A stretch of DNA of 9,671 bases from Candidatus Thioglobus vulcanius (lineage in GTDB: Bacteria > Pseudomonadota > Gammaproteobacteria > PS1 > Pseudothioglobaceae): the NCBI GenBank assembly GCA_910595855.1, contig CAJVCJ010000022.1, forward strand, positions 1 to 9,671, given 5' to 3'. The notes beneath the pieces were generated by a model. The model was not told the origin of the DNA. It did not search any database and saw only the letters and a program-made list of their open reading frames with translations. Position numbers and translations under genes: made by a program. The stretch's first letter is position 1. Each line of letters opens with the position of its first letter. Of this stretch, positions 1-6,182 are shown in pieces.

Positions 1-210
1 CTCTATTGCGGAATTACCAATGATATGGTTAGGCGTTTACGCCAGCATAATGGTGAGATCCAGGGTGGGGCAAAATATACGCGTGCAAATTCACCGTGTG
101 AATTGGTTTATCAAGAAAAATCTGAAAATAGGGCTAGCGCATCCAAGCGTGAATACGAGATTAAAAAAATGGATAAAAATACCAAATTATTATTAATTAA
201 ATCAGTATGA
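1..210 (+). CDS. GIY-YIG domain protein (UPF0213-type), 5' end missing
   Basis: The reading frame is open from the first base, so the true start lies upstream; the ATG at 25 is internal. The visible 69 residues begin LYCGITND, the second half of the GIY-YIG signature, followed by RRLRQHN with the conserved arginine, GAKYTR, and a late SKREYEIKK segment carrying the expected glutamate. This order matches the small stand-alone GIY-YIG proteins (UPF0213/YhbQ-like, about 90-100 residues), so roughly 15-25 residues are missing. GIY-YIG domains are nuclease folds; the role of this small subfamily in the cell is poorly defined. Its stop codon overlaps the start of the next gene (ATGA), so the two are probably co-translated. 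Confidence 0.85.
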   Translation, partial: LYCGITNDMVRRLRQHNGEIQGGAKYTRANSPCELVYQEKSENRASASKREYEIKKMDKNTKLLLIKSV

Positions 211-422
211 ATGATTATCAAAAAATTTCGTGCGAGGATCATAGTATCTATGAACTGGTTATTATGCGTGGTTATTCCATGCGTGTTGAAATTGATGGTA
301 GGGTGGTTAGGATCAAGCCTACTGATATCTCAACCAAAAATGGCGCTGAATTTCTAACTTTTACAGGTGAAGATAGCAAAACTCAAGAAATTAGAGCTGA
401 TCTAGTTAGTATTCAAAAATAA
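207..422 (+). CDS. rof: Rof-like protein (Rho-dependent termination inhibitor family)
   Basis: A 71-residue protein starting with MNDYQKISCEDHSIYELV, which aligns by eye with the start of E. coli Rof/YaeO (YQPINCDDYDNLELA). It continues with a strand-rich body: an IDGRVV segment, then KPTDISTKNGAEFLTF, matching the Rof pattern of ASDLVSRKNVEYLVV, and ends IRADLVSI. Rof binds the primary RNA-binding site of Rho hexamers and blocks termination. The fold of the family is a small Sm-like beta barrel, which fits this length. It overlaps the GIY-YIG gene by four bases, so it lies in that operon; no terminator separates it from umuD. The family call rests on my recall of the E. coli sequence, not a search; the symbol is therefore tentative. 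Confidence 0.68.
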   Translation: MNDYQKISCEDHSIYELVIMRGYSMRVEIDGRVVRIKPTDISTKNGAEFLTFTGEDSKTQEIRADLVSIQK

Positions 423-432
423 ACACTAGATT

Positions 433-459
433 ATTTGAATAATGTTACAATATTCAAAT
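433..459. promoter_or_regulatory. 27-bp near-perfect palindrome, candidate umuDC operator
   Basis: The left arm ATTTGAATA (433-441) and right arm TATTCAAAT (451-459) are exact inverted repeats. The nine bases between them, ATGTTACAA, are themselves almost symmetric (TGT-T-ACA around base 446). Twelve of thirteen base pairs match; only 442/450 does not. The right arm ends on the second base of the umuD start codon, and the centre holds the extended -10 element. A protein bound here would block RNA polymerase, so a repressor operator is the natural reading. It does not match the E. coli LexA box (CTGT-N8-ACAG). A terminator is unlikely, since the stem is AT-rich, no U tract follows, and it overlaps a start codon. 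Confidence 0.7.
443..451 (+). promoter_or_regulatory. extended -10 promoter of umuDC (probably leaderless)
   Basis: TGTTACAAT fits the extended -10 consensus TGnTAnnnT. No good -35 hexamer lies 17 bases upstream, as is often tolerated with an extended -10. A start site seven bases beyond the hexamer falls at about 458, the A of the umuD ATG, and no Shine-Dalgarno sequence precedes that ATG. A leaderless message is therefore suggested. The element lies entirely within the 27-bp palindrome. Confidence 0.5.
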
Positions 460-1045
460 GACATTAAAAACCCAACAACACGGCGGCGCAAGAACGGGTG
501 CTGGCCGCAAGGTAAATTCTGGAAAATTCAAGGAAGACACTAAGGTGATGCGTATACCTAGTAGTCTGGTTGATCGTGTTAAATCAACGTTAGAGCTTTA
601 TAAATCTCAGTTAAAAGCTGATGTTCGGGTTCAAATTCCAGCTTACGATGCTTCTAGTGTATTACTGCCAATTTTTACCTCACGCGTACAAGCAGGTTTT
701 CCTTCGCCAGCAGACGATCATTTAGAAGATACATTAGATCTTAATAAGCATCTTATCCAACACCAAGAAGCGACATTTTTTGTCAGAGCTCAAGGCGACT
801 CAATGTTAGGTGCGGGGATTCATCAAGGAGATATATTGATTGTTGATAAGGCGCTTGTTGCCAAAAGTGGACGTATTGTGATTGCCGTTATTGATGGAGA
901 GTTTACGGTTAAACGACTTCATAAATACAAAGGGGTGATTACCTTAAAAGCTGAAAACCCAGAGTTTAAAGATATCTTGATTAAAGAGGGTAGCGAGTTG
1001 ATTATCTGGGGTGTGGTGACTTCTGTTATCCATCAGTACCTTTAA
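458..1045 (+). CDS. umuD: UmuD-like autoproteolytic subunit of DNA polymerase V, N-terminally extended
   Basis: A 195-residue S24/LexA-type self-cleaving protein. The C-terminal part carries the cleavage site QAG-FPSPADDH (Ala79-Gly80), the nucleophile Ser115 in GDSM and the base Lys152 in FTVKR. The Ser-Lys spacing (37) and Gly-to-Ser spacing (35) equal those of E. coli UmuD (Cys24-Gly25, Ser60, Lys97). In the SOS response, RecA filaments trigger cleavage and the processed dimer joins UmuC to form Pol V. The cleavage pair is Ala-Gly, as in LexA, rather than Cys-Gly. About 79 residues precede the cut against 24 in E. coli; they contain GGARTGAGRK (residues 9-18), then a strand and helix (VMRIPSSLVDRVKSTLELYK) resembling half a ribbon-helix-helix unit. 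umuC follows after three bases. The start is the only one that retains the GGARxGAGRK motif, which I recall from other long UmuD forms. Confidence 0.93.
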   Translation: MTLKTQQHGGARTGAGRKVNSGKFKEDTKVMRIPSSLVDRVKSTLELYKSQLKADVRVQIPAYDASSVLLPIFTSRVQAGFPSPADDHLEDTLDLNKHLIQHQEATFFVRAQGDSMLGAGIHQGDILIVDKALVAKSGRIVIAVIDGEFTVKRLHKYKGVITLKAENPEFKDILIKEGSELIIWGVVTSVIHQYL

Positions 1046-1048
1046 CCA

Positions 1049-2287
1049 ATGGCTAAATTTGCACTGGTTGATTGTAATAATTTTTACGCTTCTTGTGAGC
1101 GTGTTTTTGAGCCAAAATTAGAGCATAAGGCCATCGTTGTATTGAGTAATAATGATGGATGTATTATTGCTAGATCAAATGAAGCTAAAGCTTTTGGTAT
1201 AAAAATGGGTGAGCCGTATTTCAAAGTTAAAGAGCTGCTTAATGACAAATCAATAGTGGTTAAATCGTCAAACTACCCGTTGTACGGAGACATGTCATCC
1301 AGGGTTATGAAGATAATTTCTCAGTATTCTCCTGTGCAAGAGGTGTATTCAATTGATGAGAGTTTTATTGATTTGTCTGGATTTTCAATGAACTTAAACA
1401 GCTACATGCAAACACTCAAACAACAAGTCAAAACATGGACTGGAATTCCTGTTTGCGTTGGTTTGGGTAGCACCAAATTAAGGGCAAAGTTGGCCAATCA
1501 TATTGCAAAAATTTACCCTAGATTTGACGGTGTATTTGATATTGATAAATTATCAGAACACAGATTTGAAAAGCTACTGCACTCTCTTGAAGTGAAAGAA
1601 CTTTGGGGTATTGGAAAGAAGAGTGCCGATAGGTTAAATAGGGTCAATATCAATACGGCGCTAGATTTCTATCAGGCAGATATTGGAATTATTGAAACCC
1701 TGTTGGGTGTTAATGGTAAGCGTCTATATAGAGAATTGTATGGCCACTCTTGCTTGCAAATAGAGCAAATATCACCTCCAAGAAGGCAGATTGTATCTTC
1801 TCGTTCGTTTGGTTCTGAGCTTAGTGATTATCAGGATGTTAATCAAGCATTAAGCACTTTAGCAAGGCAAGCTGTTATTAAGATGAAGAGACAATCTCTT
1901 GCAACTACCTCGGTTAGTGTTTTTATACAAACCAACCCCTTTAGTCGATACTCTTCTTGTATTAGCTTATCAAAAACAATTGGCATGAGTGTGCCTGTTA
2001 GTGATGAGTCGATTTTAATTCCACTGGTGTCGAAAACCCTTGAGAAGATGTATGAATCTGGCTATCAGTTTTATAAGGGAGGTGTTATGTTGAGTAATTT
2101 AACACCTGATAAATCACAACAAGATTTATTCACTCAGGAAAGTAAAACATCTAAATTTTATTCCCAACATCCCTATGGAAATTTAATACAATATGCAAGT
2201 GAATTGGGTAATAATAAATGGCGTTCAAAAGCAGATTTCATCTCTGATAGATACACGACAAATTGGAATGAGCTGCTTAGCATCTAA
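1049..2287 (+). CDS. umuC: UmuC, catalytic subunit of DNA polymerase V
   Basis: A 412-residue Y-family translesion polymerase (E. coli UmuC is 422). The metal-binding residues are Asp8 (ALVDCNNFYAS) and Asp103-Glu104 in the YSIDESF motif; Tyr13 is the steric gate equivalent to E. coli Tyr11. The palm/fingers region includes VVLSNNDGCIIARSNEAKAFG. A helix-hairpin-helix segment (LWGIGKKSADRLNRV) lies near 185-199, then the little-finger domain. QQDLF at 357-361 fits the beta-clamp binding consensus and is at the same residue numbers as in E. coli. The end, YTTNWNEL, is typical of the UmuC C-terminal DUF4113. It copies past lesions with low fidelity as Pol V, UmuD'2C. Translation is probably coupled to umuD, as only three bases separate them and no Shine-Dalgarno is visible. 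Confidence 0.96.
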   Translation: MAKFALVDCNNFYASCERVFEPKLEHKAIVVLSNNDGCIIARSNEAKAFGIKMGEPYFKVKELLNDKSIVVKSSNYPLYGDMSSRVMKIISQYSPVQEVYSIDESFIDLSGFSMNLNSYMQTLKQQVKTWTGIPVCVGLGSTKLRAKLANHIAKIYPRFDGVFDIDKLSEHRFEKLLHSLEVKELWGIGKKSADRLNRVNINTALDFYQADIGIIETLLGVNGKRLYRELYGHSCLQIEQISPPRRQIVSSRSFGSELSDYQDVNQALSTLARQAVIKMKRQSLATTSVSVFIQTNPFSRYSSCISLSKTIGMSVPVSDESILIPLVSKTLEKMYESGYQFYKGGVMLSNLTPDKSQQDLFTQESKTSKFYSQHPYGNLIQYASELGNNKWRSKADFISDRYTTNWNELLSI

Positions 2288-2302
2288 CACTACAGAGTAA
2301 CA

Positions 2303-2518
2303 ATGAAAACACAGAAAAATTTAGACAAAAGTTTAGCGCTAATACAGCAATATATTGAAACCGATCAAGCTCAAGAGTTATTGCTTTTGGAGCTGCTTAA
2401 GAGTGCAGATAAGTTGGATGAAGTCGCAAAACAATCTTGTATTGAAATGGTTCACAAGTTGGGCGGACCATGTAACCACTATTTTGATTTAACCGATGCT
2501 ATTAATGGGGATGACTAA
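2303..2518 (+). CDS. small orphan protein downstream of umuC
   Basis: I do not recognise this 71-residue protein. The first 45 residues look helical and are leucine- and charge-rich (LALIQQYIE, ELLLLELLKSADKLDEVAK). The second half carries Cys46, His51, Cys57 and His59 in CIEMVHKLGGPCNHYF, which could bind a metal or form a disulfide; that is inference. No signal peptide or membrane segment is seen. It begins 15 bases after umuC with only a weak GAG-type ribosome site, so it is most likely the third gene of the umuDC operon. Its stop lies one base from the stop of the convergent methyltransferase gene. Base composition matches its neighbours, and the helical pattern supports a real gene. Confidence 0.65.
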   Translation: MKTQKNLDKSLALIQQYIETDQAQELLLLELLKSADKLDEVAKQSCIEMVHKLGGPCNHYFDLTDAINGDD

Positions 2519-2519
2519 A

Positions 2520-3131
2520 CTACACTTTTTTAAATAAGAAGTAATTAAAGTGTTGAGTCATGCCATTTGGATGTGGATGAGCTTCAGAAGTAGAATTTAT
2601 CAATTTAAACTGATCACCTAATAATTGAGTGATTTTACTAACATCGTATTGAACAATATTTAGTTCAGAGCATTGCTTAGGGCCTTCTGGAGAGAAAGTC
2701 GCTAGTAAAAAAAATCCATCTTTTTCAAGATATTTTTCAAGTTTTTTAATATAAGTTTGTTGATCATTTGGATCGGTTAAAAAATGAAATACTGCACGAT
2801 CATGCCAAAGTTTGAATGTGGTTTTTGATTCAAAATCTAGAATATTTTCATTGTAAAAATTAAGCTTTCCATGATACGACTTAAGTCGCTCTTTGCAAGC
2901 ATTTAACGCTGTGGTTGAAAGCTCTAGTAAGCTAAGATTATCAAAGCCTTTCTTTAGTAGGTTATCAGCCAAAATAGACACGCCACAGCCCACATCAATA
3001 ATGGCATCATCTTGCTTGACGCTCTCAGTAATCCAGTCATAAGAGATGGTTGAGCGCGCTTGAAACCAGCTTACTTTTTCGTGATCTTTGGTTTTGTAAA
3101 CCTCATCCCAATGCGTAAATTTACTTGTCAT
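2520..3131 (-). CDS. class I SAM-dependent methyltransferase, substrate unknown
   Basis: A 203-residue Rossmann-fold methyltransferase. It opens with HWDEVYKTKDHEKVSWFQ, typical of a family of small methyltransferases of about 200 residues. Motif I, IIDVGCGVS, is near residues 44-52 and binds S-adenosylmethionine; an acidic residue (LLELS, about 69-73) follows strand 2 where the ribose is held. FKLWHDRAVFHFLT is a family-characteristic block, and LATFSPEGP follows later, leading into the C-terminal strands. The substrate cannot be told from sequence; small-molecule and protein methylation are both possible. It diverges from gloA across a 48-bp spacer, and it converges on the orphan gene with a single base between the two stops, leaving no room for a separate terminator. 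Confidence 0.85.
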   Translation of the reverse strand: MTSKFTHWDEVYKTKDHEKVSWFQARSTISYDWITESVKQDDAIIDVGCGVSILADNLLKKGFDNLSLLELSTTALNACKERLKSYHGKLNFYNENILDFESKTTFKLWHDRAVFHFLTDPNDQQTYIKKLEKYLEKDGFFLLATFSPEGPKQCSELNIVQYDVSKITQLLGDQFKLINSTSEAHPHPNGMTQHFNYFLFKKV

Positions 3132-3143
3132 GAATTAGGTGTT

Positions 3144-3149
3144 TATAAT
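3144..3149 (+). promoter_or_regulatory. -10 hexamer, candidate gloA promoter
   Basis: A perfect TATAAT lies 30 bases before the gloA ATG, giving a start site near 3156 and a leader of about 24 bases. The -35 candidate TTACTT (3121-3126) at 17-base spacing is weak and lies within the first codons of the divergent methyltransferase gene. Confidence 0.45.
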
Positions 3150-3164
3150 GAATGAATATTTTGA

Positions 3165-3170
3165 ATTATA
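3165..3170 (-). promoter_or_regulatory. -10 hexamer, candidate methyltransferase promoter
   Basis: Read on the minus strand this is a perfect TATAAT, 33 bases before the methyltransferase start codon. The -35 candidate at 17-base spacing (3188-3193, TGTAGA on the minus strand) is poor and falls within the gloA coding region. It stands back to back with the gloA -10 in the same 48-bp spacer. Confidence 0.4.
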
Positions 3171-3179
3171 GGCTATTAC

Positions 3180-3566
3180 ATGAGAATTCTACATACAATG
3201 TTGCGAGTTGGAGATTTGGACAAATCAATTGCTTTTTATACACAAGTTTTGGGCATGGAATTGTTACGTCAAAAGGACTACCCCAAGGGGAAATTTACTT
3301 TAGCTTTTTTGGGTTACGGCCCCGAAGCAGAGCATCCAGCAATAGAACTAACCCATAATTGGGGTGAGAATAATTATGAAATTGGTAATGGTTTTGGCCA
3401 TATCGCTATTAATGTTGATGATGTTTATAAAGCCGTTGAAAGAGCTAAAGAACAAGGTGCTAAAGTAATTAGAGAGGCAGGCCCTATGAGTGCGGGTACA
3501 ACGATCGTAGGGTTTTTAAAAGATCCTGATGGTTATGAGATAGAATTGCTATCTAAAAAGTTTTAG
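3180..3566 (+). CDS. gloA: lactoylglutathione lyase (glyoxalase I)
   Basis: A 128-residue protein close to E. coli GloA (135) along its whole length: MRILHTMLRVGDLDKSI, FYTQVLGM, ELTHNWG, GHIAINVDD, REAGPMSAGTT and KDPDGYEIEL. The four metal ligands His5, Glu56, His74 and Glu122 occupy the same residue numbers as in the E. coli enzyme, which is a nickel-activated homodimer with active sites at the interface. It isomerises the hemithioacetal of methylglyoxal and glutathione to S-lactoylglutathione in the cytosol, so the organism should make glutathione. It is shorter only at the C-terminal tail. It has its own probable promoter and faces recR across a 50-bp spacer without a convincing terminator. 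Confidence 0.97.
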   Translation: MRILHTMLRVGDLDKSIAFYTQVLGMELLRQKDYPKGKFTLAFLGYGPEAEHPAIELTHNWGENNYEIGNGFGHIAINVDDVYKAVERAKEQGAKVIREAGPMSAGTTIVGFLKDPDGYEIELLSKKF

Positions 3567-3616
3567 TTGTCATTTTTATACAATGCTAGAAAGGTTTTGC
3601 CTTGGTAGAAAAATAT

Positions 3617-4201
3617 TTAATCATAGCTTTTTCGCCCCGATAGGGCATGGGCAATAGTATTAATATCTGCATATTCTAGCTCGCCACCAATAGGTATGCC
3701 ATGTGCAATACGAGTAATTTTTACATCGAATTGCTTGGCCATGTTACTAATATAGTGCGCTGTTACTTCGCCTTCAACAGTGGCATTAGTGGCAAGAATA
3801 ATTTCAGATACAGAGTCATTCGAGAGTTTTTGTTCTAGGTCGTCTAGACCAAGCTCGCTAGCGCCAATGCCATCGATTGGAGACAAATAACCACTCAATA
3901 CGAAATACATACCCCTGTACACACCACTTTGCTCAATAGCGTGAATATCTGCTGGAGTTTCAACAATACAAACTTGAGAGTTGTCACGCGTCGTGTTGGC
4001 ACAAATATTGCAAATTTCCTTCTCGCTCAACGTTCTACAAGAATGACAATTCTGAACATGCTCCATCGCATCAACCAACGCTTTGGCAAGCTCGAATCCA
4101 CCGTTACGATTACGCTCAAGCAGATGATAGACAAAGCGCTGGGCTGTCTTACTGCCGACACCAGGCAATGCACAAAAGGCTTTGTTAAGGGATTCAATCA
4201 T
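3617..4201 (-). CDS. recR: recombination protein RecR
   Basis: A 194-residue RecR (E. coli 201; the difference is mainly a shorter N-terminus). Domains in order: helix-hairpin-helix around ALPGVGSKTAQRF (11-23); a four-cysteine zinc finger at Cys52, Cys55, Cys64 and Cys67; a Toprim domain from about 77 (VCIVETPADIHAIE) through ILATNATVEGE; and the Walker B-like RIAHGIPIGGELEYAD near 164-179. RecR works with RecO, and with RecF, to load RecA on SSB-coated gapped DNA. It starts six bases after the ybaB stop with no visible Shine-Dalgarno, so translation is probably coupled. It is the last gene of the dnaX-ybaB-recR run. Confidence 0.97.
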   Translation of the reverse strand: MIESLNKAFCALPGVGSKTAQRFVYHLLERNRNGGFELAKALVDAMEHVQNCHSCRTLSEKEICNICANTTRDNSQVCIVETPADIHAIEQSGVYRGMYFVLSGYLSPIDGIGASELGLDDLEQKLSNDSVSEIILATNATVEGEVTAHYISNMAKQFDVKITRIAHGIPIGGELEYADINTIAHALSGRKSYD

Positions 4202-4207
4202 GGTTAT

Positions 4208-4531
4208 TTAAAATGGTAAATTCATGCCACCAGGTAAACTCATGCCACCGGTAACACCTTTCATTTTGGTGGCTGACATGTCAGAGATTTGCTTGGTCGC
4301 ATCATTCATAGCAGTTAAGATTAAATCCTCTAGCATATCTTTATCATCCATTGCCGCATCATCAATTTTGATATGAGTTGCTATATGTTCGCCATTAATA
4401 CTGATTTCAACTACGCCACCAGCCGCCTTACCCGTTGCATTAAGTAATTTAATCTCATCTTGAGCTTTTTGCATATTATCTTGCATTTGCTGGGCTTTTT
4501 TCATCATGCCAGCCATTCCACCTTTGAACAT
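4208..4531 (-). CDS. ybaB: YbaB/EbfC family nucleoid-associated protein
   Basis: A 107-residue protein (family about 100-115) with the standard layout: a methionine/glycine-rich start, the long helix MMKKAQQMQDNMQKAQDEI, the strand pair around GKAAGGVVEISINGEH, and a second helical part (MLEDLILTAMNDATKQISD) ending in a glycine-methionine-rich tail. Family members form tweezer-like dimers that bind DNA and affect nucleoid structure. The position between dnaX and recR is conserved across many bacteria. It begins 14 bases after the dnaX stop and has a clear GGAG ribosome site. Confidence 0.95.
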   Translation of the reverse strand: MFKGGMAGMMKKAQQMQDNMQKAQDEIKLLNATGKAAGGVVEISINGEHIATHIKIDDAAMDDKDMLEDLILTAMNDATKQISDMSATKMKGVTGGMSLPGGMNLPF

Positions 4532-4537
4532 AAATTA

Positions 4538-4541
4538 CTCC
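4538..4541 (-). promoter_or_regulatory. Shine-Dalgarno of ybaB
   Basis: GGAG on the minus strand, six bases before the ybaB ATG. It is the clearest ribosome site in a window where most internal operon genes lack one, which may allow ybaB to be translated at a higher rate than dnaX and recR. Confidence 0.6.
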
Positions 4542-4545
4542 GTAG

Positions 4546-6159
4546 TTAGTGTTTGGTTATTTCGCGAATTGAATTGACATCAACTCTTGCGTTGAAAGTT
4601 TTTTCTAATTTTTGCACAATCTCATCGCTTAAAAATTCCTGCTGAATGGTAGCTAAATATTGATTTTTTGCCTGAGTTTCTTTTTGTGCAAGTGTTTGCT
4701 CTGCTGACTTATCAAGATTGACTACTAAGGTTAATTCAGTATAGATAACCCTTAGGCTTTCTAATATACTTTTTTGCACATGCTCACTTAATAAATTGGC
4801 AAACTGAGTGTCGAGTGTTAGCGTTAGTGTGTTGTTTATTAATGAGTCAAATACAGTATTTTTAATTAACATCTTTGCCCCACCCACAAAACTGATCGAC
4901 AGAATGAGCGCCTCCCATTCTTGTTGATTGGCAAGTGTTAGTTGGGTGTTTTGGACTGGTTGTGTGACCTCTTCAACCTTGGGCTGTTGCACTTGAATTG
5001 GAGTTTTAGGAGTTTCTTTGCTTGGGTTTTGCTGCGGCCTAGGTGTGATTTTTAGAGTTTTTTTTTCAGTAGGTGGCGTGTTGTTTAGTTCACTATGAAA
5101 TGCCAACATTCTAAGTAACGTCATCTCAAAGCCAATTTGCTCACTTGGCGATAATGACATATCCTTAACACCATTAATAGCCATCTGATAAAAGATCTGT
5201 AAATCTTGATTACTGATGTTATCAGCCAACTCTTGAATATCAGATTCAACATCATCTTTAATAATTTGCGCCAATGATATTTGATGAAATAACGAGCTTA
5301 GATCTTTAAGGGCGTTGGTTAGATTTTCACCCCGATGGGAGAGGTTTCTAATAAATTCAATCACCGATTTTGCATCTTGATTAAACAGGTGTTTAGCCAA
5401 AGTGATAATATCATCATGATGCACTAGGCCAAGCATGGCTTTGATATCTTTGCTAGTTACCGTGCCTTTGCCATAAGAGATAGATTGATCAAGCAGACTA
5501 AGCGCATCACGCATTGAACCATTGCCAAATTTAGCAATCTGACTTAATGCAGGCTCTTCATAACTCAAGCCCTCAGTATCCATAATAAACTTAAGCTGAC
5601 CTAGAATCTCTTCGTGTGTAAGCTGCTGTAAAGTAAACTGCAGGCAACGCGATAACACTGTTATCGGTAACTTTTGCGGATCAGTTGTTGCTAGTAAAAA
5701 TTTTACATGCTCAGGTGGCTCTTCAAGCGTTTTAAGTAGAGCGTTAAAACTACTTTTTGAGAGCATATGAACTTCATCAATCAAGTAGATTTTGTAGCGA
5801 TTTTTAGTCGGCATGTACTGTGCATTTTCCAGCAGTTCACGCATGTTATCAACACCTGTATGTGACGCTGCATCGAGCTCAATTAGATCAACTGATTGGC
5901 CTTTGTCAATCTCAATACAAGTAGCACATGTGCCACAAGGTGTTGAGCTTACACCAACTTCACAATTGATAGATTTAGCAAAGATACGTGCAATGGTAGT
6001 TTTACCGACACCACGTGTTCCAGTAAATAAGAAGCCGTGATGTAGGCTGTTTGCGTCAAGCGCGTTGACTAGGGTCTTTTTAGCATGAGTTTGCCCAACC
6101 AATTCGCCAAACGTATGCGGGCGATATTTGCGTGCTAGGACTTGATAATGGTCACTCAT
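4546..6159 (-). CDS. dnaX: DNA polymerase III subunit tau/gamma
   Basis: A 537-residue clamp-loader ATPase (E. coli tau is 643). Domain I opens YQVLARKYRP; Walker A is GTRGVGKTT (47-55), the zinc-binding cysteines are Cys66, Cys75, Cys78 and Cys81, Walker B is LIDEVHML (127-134), sensor 1 is near LLATTDPQKLP, and the SRC motif is 170-172. Domain III runs to about residue 355, then a proline/glutamine-rich linker (361-405), then the tau-specific part that in E. coli contacts DnaB helicase and the polymerase alpha subunit. Tau/gamma load the beta clamp and tie two polymerase cores to the helicase. A run of nine A residues at codons 365-368 provides a likely route to a gamma form. It lies directly after ffs and before ybaB-recR. 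Confidence 0.97.
   Translation of the reverse strand: MSDHYQVLARKYRPHTFGELVGQTHAKKTLVNALDANSLHHGFLFTGTRGVGKTTIARIFAKSINCEVGVSSTPCGTCATCIEIDKGQSVDLIELDAASHTGVDNMRELLENAQYMPTKNRYKIYLIDEVHMLSKSSFNALLKTLEEPPEHVKFLLATTDPQKLPITVLSRCLQFTLQQLTHEEILGQLKFIMDTEGLSYEEPALSQIAKFGNGSMRDALSLLDQSISYGKGTVTSKDIKAMLGLVHHDDIITLAKHLFNQDAKSVIEFIRNLSHRGENLTNALKDLSSLFHQISLAQIIKDDVESDIQELADNISNQDLQIFYQMAINGVKDMSLSPSEQIGFEMTLLRMLAFHSELNNTPPTEKKTLKITPRPQQNPSKETPKTPIQVQQPKVEEVTQPVQNTQLTLANQQEWEALILSISFVGGAKMLIKNTVFDSLINNTLTLTLDTQFANLLSEHVQKSILESLRVIYTELTLVVNLDKSAEQTLAQKETQAKNQYLATIQQEFLSDEIVQKLEKTFNARVDVNSIREITKH
5058..5066 (-). other. A9 slippage site in dnaX, candidate gamma/tau switch
   Basis: On the coding strand, codons 365-368 read GAA AAA AAA ACT, nine A in a row. 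A shift of -1 (or one extra A in the RNA) adds six residues and stops at TAG (5039-5041), giving about 373 residues. A shift of +1 (or one A lost) reads CTC TAA and stops at 5052-5054, giving about 368 residues. Either product would contain the ATPase and oligomerisation domains and lack the tau-specific part. Thermus thermophilus dnaX makes gamma through transcriptional slippage on an A9 run, whereas E. coli uses A AAA AAG with an SD-like element and a hairpin. No strong downstream hairpin is visible here, which favours slippage by RNA polymerase. Confidence 0.65.
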
Positions 6160-6182
6160 ACTAAAAGATATAATTTAAAAGT

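Noticed and set aside
2707..2714. Run of eight A (T8 in the methyltransferase coding strand) as another slippage site
   Set aside because: It encodes Phe-Phe-Leu in a conserved strand in mid-domain; a shift would give a truncated, non-functional protein, unlike the domain-boundary position in dnaX.
3152..3358. Plus-strand ORF of 68 codons overlapping gloA
   Set aside because: It lies in another frame over the first half of gloA, which has all four metal ligands and full family similarity; the overlapping frame has no recognisable pattern.
3582..3605. Small dyad CTA..AAGG/CCTT..TAG between gloA and recR as a shared terminator
   Set aside because: The core stem is only four pairs with a mismatched extension, and neither strand shows a U tract directly after it.
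3929..4219. Plus-strand ORF antisense to recR
   Set aside because: It is the shadow of a complete RecR with zinc finger and Toprim domain; composition is that of an opposite-strand reading.
5813..6040. Plus-strand ORF antisense to dnaX
   Set aside because: Lies opposite the conserved Walker A and zinc-finger region of dnaX, with no features of its own.
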